Source: Aquatica leii
Taxonomy: Eukaryota > Arthropoda > Insecta > Coleoptera > Lampyridae
Assembly (NCBI GenBank): GCA_035610365.1
Contig: CM069432.1
Span: forward strand, 228,740,532 to 228,804,531
DNA length: 64,000 nucleotides
Reading direction: 5' to 3'
Positions 47,620-59,185 of the stretch are shown here, in pieces. A program made the translations under genes and the position numbers. Each line of letters opens with the position of its first letter. Positions within the stretch are counted from its first letter, which is position 1. The notes under the pieces are model-generated. The model searched no databases. It saw only the letters and a list, made by a program, of their open reading frames with translations, and had not been told where the DNA came from.

Positions 47620-48910
47620 GGATCATGACTCAGGCACTAACTGCCATACGTAATGGTCTAGCAGTTATCATAGGTGCAAAGCAATACTCCGTTCCCAAAA
47701 CAACTCTTCTTCGGTTAAGTTTCGTAAAAAATATCCAGAGCAAACAAAAATGAGTCCATTGTAATTCTTTCCACCAGAGGAATAGTGTACACTTGTTAAC
47801 TGGATCAAATTAATAACTCGTAAAAGGTTTCCGATAACAAAAAATAGTATGATCTGATAATAATGTGCCAAAAGACTAGCAATAGAATTTAAAAAAAATA
47901 AAAACGGTCACATTAAGTTAGGTTTTCATCACGATATTAGTCAAAGAGTCAGCCAAAATCTTACAAAAAGCCGTAGAGATGTGACAGAGAAACAGAATAG
48001 AACCTGGTTCCTAGAAGTTGAAGAATACCTAACATTGAATAACCTATTTGATATTCTTTCCGATCCATCCCGTGTGTTTAACGCTGACGACTCAGCTTTT
48101 TTTTAAGTCCGAAAGAGATGACAAATCTATTTACCAGGCTGCCAATAATGATGAAAAGGAATGCCTCGCGGTATTGATAAACTACAACGCAGTAGGTACA
48201 CTAGCACTCTTGTTAATTACTTTCAGATATACTAGATTTACTATAAAGAGCTTTTACGAGTACATCACCAACATATTTCACCCATGGGTGATTCAATCCA
48301 ACATTACTCTCCCAGTTCTGCTGTTTGTTTATGGTCACTCGTTTCACATGTCCATTCACCTCAGCACTTTTTGTTTAGTAAATAGCATTGTTCTTATTGC
48401 TCTTTTTCCAAACGCCACTCATCTGCTTCAACCCTTAGATGTAACGGACTTTAAAACTATCAAATCCAGATTTAAAAAAAAGTTTATAGTTGGAAATTAG
48501 AAAACAGGAACTCGTAGCTTAAACGACAAGACTTTGCTCCTATATTAAAAGAATAACGATGCGACGCATCCACAACATTTGTGCCCAATAACAAAGCAGC
48601 ACTTCAAACTTTGGAGCATTATATTGGCGAAGATAAAGTAGCGGCATTTATCAAATCTGCAGATGTTTGTATTAGTGATGTCATAGATACCTCTTTGTTT
48701 GCAATTTAAAAAAATATTAGAAATGAAATGTTAAATGCCACAGTTAATGTGCCTCAAGGAATTGATGTACCCGTTAGTGTTAATGATGGAGTAATAGACA
48801 AAGGGTTTGAAATGACTGGGACAAACCATGAAATCAGTAGAATTAAAGGAAATATCAATGGGACACCTATTAAAACGAGTTATACCTTACCCGGGACTTG
48901 AAAGTCAAAT
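47620..48910 (+). pseudogene. Second pogo/Tigger-like transposase (jerky-like), degenerate
   Basis: Plus-strand pieces in order: Psq HTH ALTAIRNGLAVIIGAKQYSV followed by PKTTLLR (47636-47720); FHHDISQRVSQNLTKSRRDV (47926-47985); DDE_1 motif DPSRVFNADDSAFFLSPKE (48062-48118), where the family has FNxDET; SFYEYITNIFHPWV (48249-48290); LPVLLFVYGHSFHMSIHLS (48312-48368), where the family has VDGHSSH, so the second catalytic Asp is Tyr; and LFPNATHLLQPLDV (48402-48443). Part of the second HTH is deleted. It is a different lineage from the element at 14788. Confidence 0.8.
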
Positions 48911-50460
48911 ACTTTTAACAAATTGAATTAATGATTGACGACCAAGTGTACCATGAAAACTCAATGTTTATCAAGGATACAACATACAACCCATCAAATT
49001 ATAGGATTGTATTCCATTTATACTCGGTACTAATTACTAACAAAAGTCAGTTTAAGGTACTCATACCAATAAATAAATAATAAATTTTTGACCATGAATG
49101 AATTGTACTTTGCATATACAAACGATTATTGTGCGAAAATTTCAAGAAATCCAAAACGAAGATACGTGCGAAATCTAAATTTTAAATATAGGATACGTAA
49201 ACTGTCAACAAACAAGGAACATGTTTCATTAATATTACAATTGACTGCCAAGTCGAAATACCGTTTTAAATAATCGAAAAGAAAGTACATTTAACAAACC
49301 CAAGACCACTAATTTGACTACCAAAATTACAAACCTACCAAGAAACACAAACAGAAAAAAATTCATATTAAATTAGAAGAAATTCGTTTAGATGAATTAC
49401 AAGAAATCATGAGTAAGATCAATCAAAAACAAACAAAATTATCGACTTCAAGAATGATCGGTACCCCAAATTTCATCGGTATCGCCTTCAAGATCCTAAA
49501 ACCAAAATTAAGTGAAAAAGGGAAATCGCCTGAAAGAAATTCAACTTAAGAACTTTTAAGTGTTCAAATCCCACACTGACACGATGGATTTGAATATTTG
49601 ACGGGAGGAATTATCTCACGAGAAATTTTAAAATGCTGATTATAAAATCTAACACCTTCTACACCTTGCATAAAACAGTTGTAATTGCATTTTAAAACGT
49701 TCAACATTAGAACTGTAACAACAATTGTTTTTTGTAATAATAAATTTTTTTGTTTTAAAACCCGATTTTGGTTAGTCAAAGTTAATTCACATGCAAGTGC
49801 GAACGCAAATTTAATTAAAATTACTGAAACTAAAACACAACAGAACCAAACATTTATATTGCATAAATATTTTAAATTTTCAATTGATTAAAACCAGATA
49901 TTTTAAGTGGGTTTGCTAGTCGAGAAATATTTTTTCAACATTTTTTTTGCACTGAAATCAAAAGATAAGTTGTATAATGCTTTAATTCCTTACTTTTTCA
50001 GTTACATTTTAGTAATGTTTTAGTCTGAAATCATTATATTTAGATATATAAAAAAGGAAACGAAGAAGACAGTGCACATTGAGCGCTGGTAAATGGGGGC
50101 ATCTGGACTGTCAAACTGGGCCATCGGGAACAGATGAAACCAAAAATTAACAAATGTATATGGTTATAACCAACAGTATCTTAAGAAATTAAATTTTTTT
50201 TACAAAATTGCGACCATTTGAAAAAAAGGTAAACAAAAACAACTTTCTTTGGCATTTAAACCTATCTAAAAAAATCTATATTTTGGAAAATATTTTATTT
50301 TTGTTGGTTATAACCATAGCCACTTCAATTCTTTATAAATGTCTCAAAATCGACAGAGCAGTTTTCCTAAAATCCAATCCTCCTGCAAAAAAAAAGGATT
50401 TTTGGGAAATTGCGTTTAACGCTTTCATAGCACTTTTCTTCGGTTTTTTGGAACTTGCCA
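48911..50460. other. Unassigned stretch downstream of the pogo-like element
   Basis: Several frames with protein-like composition occur (for instance DDQVYHENSMFIKDTTYNPS from 48937 and NELYFAYTNDYCAKISRNPK from 49097) but I recognise none. They may be further element remains; no repeats or termini were found. Confidence 0.35.
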
Positions 50461-50960
50461 TTAATCTGCAAGACCTGAAACATACAGTACGCCTTCCACG
50501 AACTCGTATAATTCATTTTTGTGCACTATTTCTTCCTGGGCCGCCGATCTGGCTTCTTTGTTAGACGTAGACGCGTGGTGCTCGGAGCATACAAGGTACT
50601 CTGCGTTACGTCTTCTGCAGAAATCAAACGCCATGTTGCCAACTCGAATGCTCATGATATTCATCATTTCGGCAATTCTTATGAAACCGTTGTTAAAGAT
50701 CACTGTAGCCAGATTATTCGCAATTTCGACTTCATGTTCACCAGGACAGATGTGTTTTGGAGATTTGTTATTGTTTGGGCATCAATATACTTTCTTAAAT
50801 CATTATATACAATCCTAATTGCCTCTTGCACTTTTTTTTGTCTAGTAGTGGTTTGTGCTTGTAAGTCTTCAGTGTTCGACGCAAAACGGAAGTTCGATGA
50901 TCGCGTATTTCGACTACATCCTTATTACAAAAAAATTCACGTTCAAACATACGTTTATCT
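50461..50960 (-). pseudogene. Mutator-like transposase, C-terminal fragment
   Basis: The minus-strand frame 50703-50461 reads IFNNGFIRIAEMMNIMSIRV, ends in a basic/acidic run (TSNKEARSAAQEEI), and closes with ELYEFVEGVLYVSGLAD-stop. The upstream minus sequence adds EIANNLATV and, further up, decayed pieces. This resembles the conserved tail of metazoan Mutator-like proteins (a short G-I-x-x-G helix, KEAR, then a terminal Y-G-x-G-I). The catalytic domain is not visible. The family call rests on memory of the tail and should be searched. Confidence 0.45.
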
Positions 50961-51700
50961 GTGGCAGGTTTAAATCTTTACAAATTAATGTATTTATACG
51001 TTGGCAAAGTAAATGGATTAGTTCAAATGTGACCGCATAAACGTAGACAGAAACCTAAACAAAGTATTAAAAAGATAGAGAAAAGATTAGATACAGTGCA
51101 CGCTGCTTATTAGAATCACGGATAATGTAATCACTTTATTAAAAGAACGTATACTACTACATAGAAAGAAACATCGTTTATAGTAATCATAATTTCGGTT
51201 TATGTTATCAATTTTTTTCTCAGGTTTGTTTGTACACATGAACAAGAACCTATTTTCACTAATTTTTGCTAAATTCACAATACCCTTGTTTAGAGTGAAA
51301 CATTTAATAATTGTACCCAAAAATTACTTGTTGTACATTGCTGTATTTTGCATTATTTATTCAAAGATTTTGAATCACCTATGTAACAGTACCTCATGTA
51401 AACTTTTGTAAATACGGTGTCTTCGAGAATTAATTTGGAAAGGTGCAATTCTTAGATTAACAACTTAATTTAACTGCGTGTGATAACATTACTTTGTATT
51501 TATTTTTATTATCATCAAATTGAATTAAACATCATAATATTATTTTTAATTTCTTTTTATTAACGGTATCAACAAAATATTTAATTCAACACGTCCGTAA
51601 TTTTCAATTTATTTGGTTCAAAATTTGAATTTTTTTAAATCTTATTAGAATTTTTTGAAATGTTTTTGGAACGCCATTCTGTTGTAAAAATACCCCGTAT
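50961..51700. other. AT-rich stretch with no recognised feature
   Basis: No supportable element between the Mutator-like and Copia relics. Confidence 0.4.
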
Positions 51701-53300
51701 GATATATAGAAAACTATAAATTAGTTTCGTTCTTCAGGAACTCGTCAGCATTAGGATAGACCAATGTGTTTCCACAACCATACCGACAGACAACCGTACT
51801 CTTTTATGTCGATAAACACTTAATTACAATTTTTGAATCAATTATAGCATCTCTAATGAAATGGTAACGTATGTATATCTATCTATATGCTTTGTTCGAT
51901 TGTTAATTATCTTGTTATATGCAAGTTTATGAGCTGATTGATTGTCATTAAATATAGTAACGATTTCACAATTACCGCATATCTCAGTTAATATTCCATA
52001 TAAGTACATCGCTTATTTTGCATCATGAGAAAGTGTGCTATGTACTCTGCTTCAGTACTTGACAAAGCAACACACTTTTGCTTCTTACTTTCCCATAAAA
52101 TTACATTTTTATTTAACTTGAATACGAAACTTGAATGAGATTTGCGATCTGAAGAGCTACCCCAGTCGGCATCGACATATCCTTTCAAATCAATTTTGAA
52201 TGTTTCTGATTTCTTAAAACACAAATTCAATTTTTTTGTACACTTCAAATATCGCAAAACTCTTTTCGCGTATACAAAATGGTGTTAAGTATAGCAAGTG
52301 TTAAATTGTGATAAAACATTCACTTTATGTACAATGTCTGGAGGAGTGTTGACAGCCACGTACATTAAACATCCTATTAAGTTACAATATGGTATCTTGG
52401 AAACCAACGCGCAATTCCCTTTTTCTAACTTCAAACTAACATCCATTGGTGTCGTTACACTCTTACATTCTGTCATATTAAATTTATCTACAATATATTC
52501 AATTTAATCATTTTCTCTTCTAATTTTCATTCCCAAAACCATATTAGCTTTACCGAAATCTTTGAACTGAAATTTTTTTGACAATACATCCTTAAGTTTG
52601 TATTTTCATCGTTTCCGAAAATAAAAATATCATCTACGTATAGAGCAACAACAATTTTAAAATTGGCGTTTGATTTTACGTATACACAAGGCTCATATTT
52701 ACAATGTTTAAAACCAAACAAACACAAATTTCTATTAATTTCTTTAATCCAAGCATTTGCACCTTGTTTTAGACCATAAAGAGTTTTATTTAACTTACAC
52801 ACTTTGTTTTCTTGTTCCAAAACAACTGCGCCCGCTGGTTCATACTTATAAATCTCTTCATCTAGTTTTCCATATAAAAAAAACAGTCACTACGTCCCAG
52901 TGATCACAATCATTTTGTGCAGCTAAACTAATCAACAATCTTAATACCAAATTTCGCACTACAGGAGAAAAGATTTCGTGTTAGTCAACCCCATAGGTTT
53001 TTGTAATCTGGCTTTATATTTAACAATGTTCCCATCAGTCCTTTTTCTCTTGAAGACCCATTTACATTGAACTGCCTTTTTATCACTTGGAAGATTTACT
53101 AGCGTCCAGGTATTATTTTCCTCTAGCGAGTTCCTCCTTCATCGCACTTTGCCAATGAGCTGGAAGATTTTTTACGTCACTTAGTCTGTTGTTATTACAC
53201 ATGTACACTACATGGTCGGGATACTCCTTTGGACGCCTTTCTCTTAAAGAATATCTTTTGTCTTCTTGTTCCACTTCCTGTTAAGCAGTTGCACGCTGTA
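51700..53300 (-). mobile_element. Copia retrotransposon fragment: RT and RNase H
   Basis: Minus strand, 5' to 3': SLRERRPKEYPDHVVYM (about 53255-53205), HWQSAMKEELA (53160), LNKTLYGLKQGANAWIKEIN (52797-52738), the RT active site ALYVDDIFIFGNDEN (52655-52611), TECKSVTTPMDVSLKLEKGN (52473-52414), the RNase H block YVDADWGSSSDRKSHSS (52178-52128), WESKKQKCVALSSTEAEYIA (52107-52048), and the tail TIFNDNQSAHKLAYNKIINN (51952-51893). YVDD and the RNase H Asp/Glu residues are intact, but frameshifts separate the blocks. No LTR was found at either end. It is not collinear with the gag-protease piece at 11450-12990 and must be a separate insertion. Confidence 0.88.
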
Positions 53301-53435
53301 TGTACACATTAACTGCTTTCTAATCAATAAACATTTAATGAAAAATCCAGTAAATCCTAGTCTAGATCCTAATTAAATAATTAAAGTTGAAAATTGTTAT
53401 AATGTTTGAAATTGTAAAAAGTGTTGAAAAAGTTA

Positions 53436-53490
53436 AAAGTTACAATGTTTCGATAGTGTAATTAACGAAGATCATCTTCAGACAAATCAC
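53436..53490 (-). ncRNA. Degenerate hammerhead-like motif (PLE relic)
   Basis: The minus strand reads CUGAAGA (53481-53475), then U-GAU ... AUC as a possible stem II, then GAAAC (from 53451), then AUUGUA. The spacing and core order resemble PLE-associated hammerheads, but stem I is at most 2 bp and the stem II loop is long. It is likely a decayed terminus; no PLE coding sequence remains beside it. Confidence 0.4.
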
Positions 53491-54270
53491 GTGTGCGCTC
53501 TAATTGACGACATACATTTAAATTTTGACTATTGACATAAAGGAACTATTCTAAGATTAATTAGTATTGAAAGGTTTCCACAGTTGGGTTATGTATTAAA
53601 ATTTTTAAAGTTAAATTACCCAAAATGGCCGGACCATAAACTAGTAATGACTAGTCATTGTGGATCTATTCTACGATTCAATAAACATTTATTTGTTTTT
53701 CTTTCCTGAATTTTAGATGTTGTTATCGATTACTGTTATCAAAAACCCAAAGTCCGAATTTGATTCTATTAAGCGGCGCGCACTGTATTAGCAAACTTTG
53801 TATCTAAAAAATTAAATGAGTGAGCCTCACCAACATATTAATTTCTTTTATTTTTATTCGTTGATTAAAATTAAAATGTTGTCTATTAAATTGAGAATTT
53901 AAAAAAATTGAAAACGCTTCATAAACATGTGGATAGTCACAACGAAATTAAAGGTTAGAATAGCTCATGTCAATATAAACGTCAGAAATTTAAATAAAGT
54001 TTGCTGCGACTGTGTTGGTCCCTTTTTTGTTATGATGCAACTTACAAACATTTCAGATTTACCCTCGCTAAAGAAGTTTCACTTCAAAATGTGTTTGTTC
54101 TTCTAATCGTAAACTTTAGTAAACTCAAAATAGTTGACACACTAAACAAAATTTAATTAAGAGTGACTTGGCGAAATCGAAATAGTCGTATGATCAGTTT
54201 TTAAATTCTTTGTTACTGCAAATACTCGTAAATAATTGAAGATGGTCGTAAATGAAAAAGCGACTATTTA
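53491..54270. other. AT-rich stretch with no recognised feature
   Basis: Nothing supported besides decayed sequence next to the hammerhead-like motif. Confidence 0.35.
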
Positions 54271-55087
54271 GGCATAGGCGCCGAGTTTATGGGTTCGAAC
54301 TACTTTTTAAAACCACAATAATTTTGTTGTGGGTTCCTAGCACCCACAATAGTTCTTCAATGTTTCTATAAATCATGCATGTTGATATTAATAAGCCTTC
54401 TTTAAACCTTAAGCACTCATCGTGAATACACAAATAAACTGTTATATACCTGTAACTTTTCAATTATATAAATTCAATCTTCTTTGAGCTATCTCTTATT
54501 TTAAAGAAAGCGTGAAATATAAATTCGTTCGTTATCTGTTTTTCAGAAACAGTAAATAAGCAGTCTGCTACATTGATAAAAATTATTGTTAACGTGCTTC
54601 ATTTATTAGATATATTTTTACGTTTTGTTAGTCAGTGCTTTGACTGAAGCTACAAATACGTCTGGTGTAGTGACTAGTGTGCAAACCCAATTTGCTGCGT
54701 TGGCACTTAGAGCCATTTTCGTGCAATTTAGTTTTTCATGATAGTGTTTAATTTCAAACAAGATGTCCCAACGTTTCAAACATAACTCGATAAATAATTA
54801 CACATAAGCGAAGTTTTCTGACGCGATTACAGATATTTTCTCGATTTCAAAATAAAGAGAAAAACAAAAGTGGAAATATTTGTCCTTCTTGTCTTAATAG
54901 ATGGACAATCAGTTATCTTTGTATGACAAATTATTTGAGTCTAGTAGATTTTGTCAAAACTGGTAGAATTTGAAAAAGATAAAGTTGAAGCAAAAGCAAG
55001 TGGTTTTCTGTCCCATTTGCAATCCTTTGACTTTTGTTTATTATATTAATATACTAATTACGGGTACAACTATACTCAGCGACATTA

Positions 55088-56142
55088 GAAGTGTTACACC
55101 CAGAAAAATAATTTCTTAGTCTTGATTTTTTGGCAACATAGTGACTATATTTAAAGCATGCTATGGTAAATATGTCAACTGTTTATCTTTGATAATCTTT
55201 TTGCAAAAATAAAATTTTATCTCTTTGGTTTTTTTTTGCGGATACCGGTTTATGAGAGTTGACTAGTGCAGACATTTTTAATTATTGTGCCTCCGTCTGT
55301 TAGTGTTAAGCGTAACAAAATGCTTCCATATCGAAAACGAAAAATTTATTACCATGTTAGCGACTTTGACAAAAGTTGTTACTTATTCAGATGTTGGTTT
55401 ATTCCTCGGTTTATTCTATCGCGAAATTGGTCGCCGTGTTAACTGTATTGCAGAATGGCATGATGACCTCTTCAGCGACAAATCGCGATTCTGTCTAGGT
55501 ATGCACGATGGCCGTAGAAGAGTAAAAAGCCAGCGTGGAGAGCAACGTGATATTGGGTTTGCTGTAGAGACGCGTGTACACAGGGCTGTTGAAGTAATGC
55601 TTCGAGAGCTATTGTCTATAGTAACCAATCACCACTTGTATTTATTTGAGGCAGTATGACAGCTGCGTGTTATGTTGATGATGTCCTACAACCCACTTTA
55701 AGGTCTTATTTAGATGGCTGTTCACACGTCTTTTTTCAGCTGGACAATGCACGTCCCTATATTGCTCGTCGAATAGACTTCCTCCAAAAAGCAGGCGTTA
55801 ATATTTTGCCGTGGGCACCAAACTTAAATCTCATCAAACATGTGTAGGATGTGATTAGAAGGCTGTCCACATTGCACCATCTTCCACAGACTCTGACACA
55901 GTTAATCTACAAGTTTAAGTTGCTTGGGATGAGGTACCACAAGCAGACATCGACTATCTCATTTTGTCGATGCCTAGACGTATACAGGAGTGTATTCAGC
56001 TACAGGGTCGTCAAGCACATTTTTTTTGGATTACATGTACATAAAATTTCTTGCAAATGTTATCGTTTCATTTTTAATGTAAAACAACCCCATTTTCAAA
56101 AACTCAAGTTGAAGAAATTATTCCTTCTGGGCGTAACATTTG
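55088..56142 (+). mobile_element. Tc1-like element inserted in the hAT relic
   Basis: Terminal repeats GAAGTGTTACACCCAGAA (55088) and, inverted, CAAATGTTACGCCCAGAA (ending 56142) are followed on both sides by TAATTTCTT-like sequence, giving arms of about 30 bp. TA flanks the element (55086-55087, 56143-56144) as expected for Tc1/mariner. The element is 1,055 bp and carries a decayed transposase on the plus strand. Flanking hAT coding motifs on both sides show it landed in an existing hAT copy. Confidence 0.85.
55285..56030 (+). pseudogene. Tc1-like transposase, N-terminus lost
   Basis: Frame 1 contains WHDDLFSDKSRFCLGMHDGR (55456-55515; first catalytic Asp in the FSDxSRF motif) and RRVKSQRGEQRDIG. 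After a shift it reads MTAACYVDDVLQPTLRSYLD, then FFQLDNARPYIARR (55732-55773; second catalytic Asp in the QxDNARPH motif). It continues VNILPWAPNLNLIKHV-stop, where family members have SPDLxPIEHVWD; a stop (55845-55847) replaces Trp. A frame change then gives the tail DIDYLILSMPRR. The DNA-binding domain has been deleted. Confidence 0.8.
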
Positions 56143-56839
56143 TAATGCCATTGAGTATGTTTATAAATAGCTCTTATTGTTTCAACTACTACGATCAACA
56201 AAAAAACGTTTCTTTCAAACTAGACTCACCGAAGCTACCTCAGCTACTTATTCCGCACAGATTAGATGCTGACTTAGAAAGTTACATGTTTGACAATGTA
56301 ATAAACCACTATAAGCAAAAGTTCTTTGAAATTATAGGTAGTGTTGTGTCTTGTATAACTTCTAGAACTAATTTCTCCGCAAAAAGTTTTTTGCAAATTG
56401 CAGATCGATTAATGATAAAAAATGTTATCAAGAAGACCGTTAGCTAAACTTTTACGCAGGCGACAGCGATAAAAAAAACTATTGCTGTGCAAAACAAAGT
56501 TTTAGATATCTTATAACTTCGAAAAAAGTTCTTTCTGATTTGAATTAAACTATGAGTTTTATCAAAGACGATAAGTTGCTAAAAGAAATATTGTATTGTT
56601 TTACAAGTCGATATTATTTGTTCTTATCTTATAAGAGTAAACATTATTAGATCATTAGTTTTCAAACTATAGCAAAAAGTTTGGGTGTTAAATTTAAAAA
56701 GAATAAACTTCAGTATAGGATTGAAAGTGTTAAGTATATAGGGTATTGACTAATTTTTTTGAGGTAAAAACTTTTACGTTTCATTTCTGCCGGAACAAAA
56801 ACTCCTAGGAACCCACAAAGTAAAATAATTTTAAACCTT

Positions 56840-57410
56840 AAGGCAACACAGCAATGATGAAACCGTTCAATCTTCTGAGAAAAATACTAGAACTATTGCA
56901 AAGATGGTGTTATAATATGAACCTGAAACACCAAGAAACACCAAATGTGAAAATGAAAGTAAAGAAAAACGTGAATAAAAAAAACGACGGTATTTAAAAC
57001 AAAAGATCCCAAAACTGTAGTAACTGTGTTTAATCCTCGCGCAGACATTTTTTGTGCGCGCATTCTTAATTTTAGTATAAAAACATTCAAAAGAGTGAAG
57101 AAAGTTGTACAGCTTTGGTTTATTATAACGACTTAGAAACAATGCTTTACTTTTAAGTTAAGTTTGAACTCCTGAAGTAAATAATCACAAATAATTGATT
57201 AAGAAAACATTTCAATAACATTACCATTACAGTAACGTATAGCGAAAAAGGGATAACATGTATACAAAGAAAAAATAATCAAATGCTAGACGAAACGTCG
57301 AATTAACATCTAGGCAAACTCTAAATTCCAAAAAAGGTGATGACTTAGTTGACAAGACTATTAATAGGTTTTCGATTGTTTATTTTTAAGTTCTTGATTT
57401 CTATTTCGCT
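56840..57410. other. Unassigned stretch with one duplicated string
   Basis: TACAGCTTTGGTTTATTATA at 57109 recurs as TACAGCTTTGGTTTACTTTA at 57819. A short frame at about 56983-57135 (VFNPRADIFCARILNF) is unidentified. Confidence 0.35.
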
Positions 57411-57450
57411 CTGAAGACGCCTCTTACAAAAGCGGTCAAAACGGTAGTAA
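57411..57450 (+). ncRNA. Degenerate hammerhead-like motif (PLE relic)
   Basis: CUGAAGA (57411-57417) is followed by C-GCC-UCUU ... AAGCGGU as a possible stem II, then AAAACGGUAG. Restoring one G in the GAAAC position would fit a PLE-type hammerhead, but as it stands the catalytic core is broken. Classification is by analogy with 18852-18887. Confidence 0.4.
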
Positions 57451-59130
57451 CTCCGGTTCAACATTCTACGGTCTAATCTAGAAAGAAGTTTTTTGTACTG
57501 TATATAATATTACGTTTATATGTATAGGTACCTACATATGTATATCACTTTTTACTAAACTAGTAATTAACATCTACATCACTGGTTCTATATAATGTAA
57601 ATTAACATGTGAAGTTCAGCAAATAAGTGTAAATTATTTTTAGTTTCAGAAATGAGTGAAAACAGTAAAAAGAAAGAAGTGGGTAATTACAAAACTCTTC
57701 AGATAAATCGGAATTCCTAATGTGTATGATGAAGCTGTTTCAGAAAAAGAAGATACACATAGATGATTTAACGATACAAGTTTAGGTGTTGAGTAATTCC
57801 AATTCCAATTTTAGTATATACAGCTTTGGTTTACTTTAACAATACACGAATTTTTCCAACAAAATTTCTTGCAGGTATCTACTACAAAATCGTTCAAATT
57901 CCTCAGTAGAAGGGAATTCGGAAAATTCGGAACTACTTGTTTTTGGATTTTGCGAAATGGTATTCCGAACTCAGTTATAGCATTTTTAAAATTTTTTTGT
58001 TTTCTATATTACAAGATTATATACCAATTTATTTAATTAATCTTTTGTGTGTTTAAAAAGTCAACGTCAGATTATTAGTTAATTTAGAACTTAAGTAACA
58101 GTTTACAAAATAGCATTTACAAGGCAGTAATTTAAAAAATGTCTAACATTAGGTTTATTAAAATAAAAGCATAGTACCTAATTTAAAGTTCAATGTATAA
58201 CAAACAAGTAAGCAATTAATCATTTTTCGGGGCTGGGAGTTGAATGAATTATTGCGCACCTGATATACGAGCGCTCAAATAACAAAACAATGCACGTAGC
58301 CCTTCAAGTAACCGATCAGGTAAAGAATTATCGATTTATCAGAAAAGAGAAAAATATCCGGATACGGTAGGTAAAGAAATAGAAAAGAAGTAAAGTATTA
58401 AACGTTCGTTCCGGTCGGTGTTACTTCAAAAGTTGAATAACCGATCAGGTAAAACGTAACGATAGTAAACGAAGTTTTTATTATTGCTAGTCAAAACATT
58501 TGCAATTGCATAATGAAACCGCGAATTCTACTATATTTAAACAGTCGTAAAGCATTGTAACTTGTAAACAACAATTAAAAACAAAAGTAAAACTAACCTC
58601 ACCTTAGATATTTGTAGGAAAAAAAACACTTTAACTGCTTGGTTTTCTTTCGTGAAACTCAGTAAAAAAGTAATTAACAATTGTGGATACTAACTTTCAT
58701 TGACATTTTCGTAAAATTCGAATGTTTTAATTCAAAAGTCGTCAATTATTAACAAACTTCACTTACGCGGAATTCGACACTAACTTACTACTACGACGGC
58801 AGGTTTACTTATGAGCAACATGAAAGTTGAGTCCAGTTTCTGTGGTCCATTCTAAAGAAGCACTTGCTATATAGAGATAGACGCATGGACGTTTGCTTAT
58901 AAGCAACGAAGACAATAACTATGATAATCTTGCCTATAATGTTAGTTGCCTATCCAACTGCAGTTTTCATAAAATTGCTCATTTTAATAAGTTTTTGTGA
59001 TTCATAATTTTTAATCTCCTTGTTCATAACGTGAAACTTCATTTTAAAATTTTGTAAACAATTTTTTTTAAATAAAAGAAATTAAAAAACTCTTGTAACA
59101 TTAAGTTATACTGATTCTAGATTTATAAAA
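57451..59130. other. Stretch with a short direct repeat, otherwise unassigned
   Basis: TAACCGATCAGGTAAA occurs at about 58309 and 58438, 129 bp apart. No coding motif was recognised in this AT-rich 1.7 kb. Confidence 0.35.
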
Positions 59131-59185
59131 AGGCACCAGACGACATTTTGTCCAGCGTTTATGCCGACTTCATCAGACCTCTAGA
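59131..59185 (-). ncRNA. Degenerate hammerhead-like motif (PLE relic)
   Basis: On the minus strand AGAGGU precedes CUGAUGA (59176-59170), followed by A-GUCGGC, a loop AUAAAC, GCUGGAC, and AAAAUGUCGUC. Stem II is nearly complete; the GAAA core has mutated to CAAAA. The upstream TAGAGG(C/U)CUGAUGA is shared with the better motif at 18850. Confidence 0.5.

Larger units (their letters stand above)
54945..56450 (+). pseudogene. hAT-like transposase relic, split by a Tc1-like element
   Basis: Before the Tc1-like insertion: LVEFEKDKVEAKASGFLSHL followed by QSFDF (54960-55035). After it: LDSPKLPQLLIPHRLDADLE, MFDNVINHYKQKFFEIIGSV with VSCITSR (56221-56370) and FLQIADRLMIK, ending at 56446. The pattern of an L-x-x-F-x-F helix and a later Y-K-Q-x-F-F-E-I-x-x-S-V-x-x-C-I-x-x-R segment is that of hAT proteins before the dimerisation domain. 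DDE-containing parts and the C-terminal hATC domain are not visible. I cannot name the lineage. Confidence 0.5.
54310..56815. repeat. Inverted repeat pair that may bound a hAT relic
   Basis: TTTTGTTGTGGGTTCCTAG (about 54330) and CTAGGAACCCACAAAGTAAAA (about 56800) are inverted copies of a GTGGGTTCCTAG core. TTTAAACCTTAAG occurs in direct orientation at about 54404 and 56831. They enclose the hAT coding relic and its nested Tc1-like element, but standard hAT ends were not recognised. Confidence 0.4.

Noticed and set aside
50208-50973. Plus-strand ORFs of 118 to 150 codons
   Set aside because: They overlap the recognisable minus-strand Mutator-like tail and have hydrophobic, low-information composition.
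54281-54305. tRNA-derived SINE suggested by GGGTTCGAACT
   Set aside because: No A-box or tRNA-like fold upstream; the string is part of a transposon-like inverted repeat.
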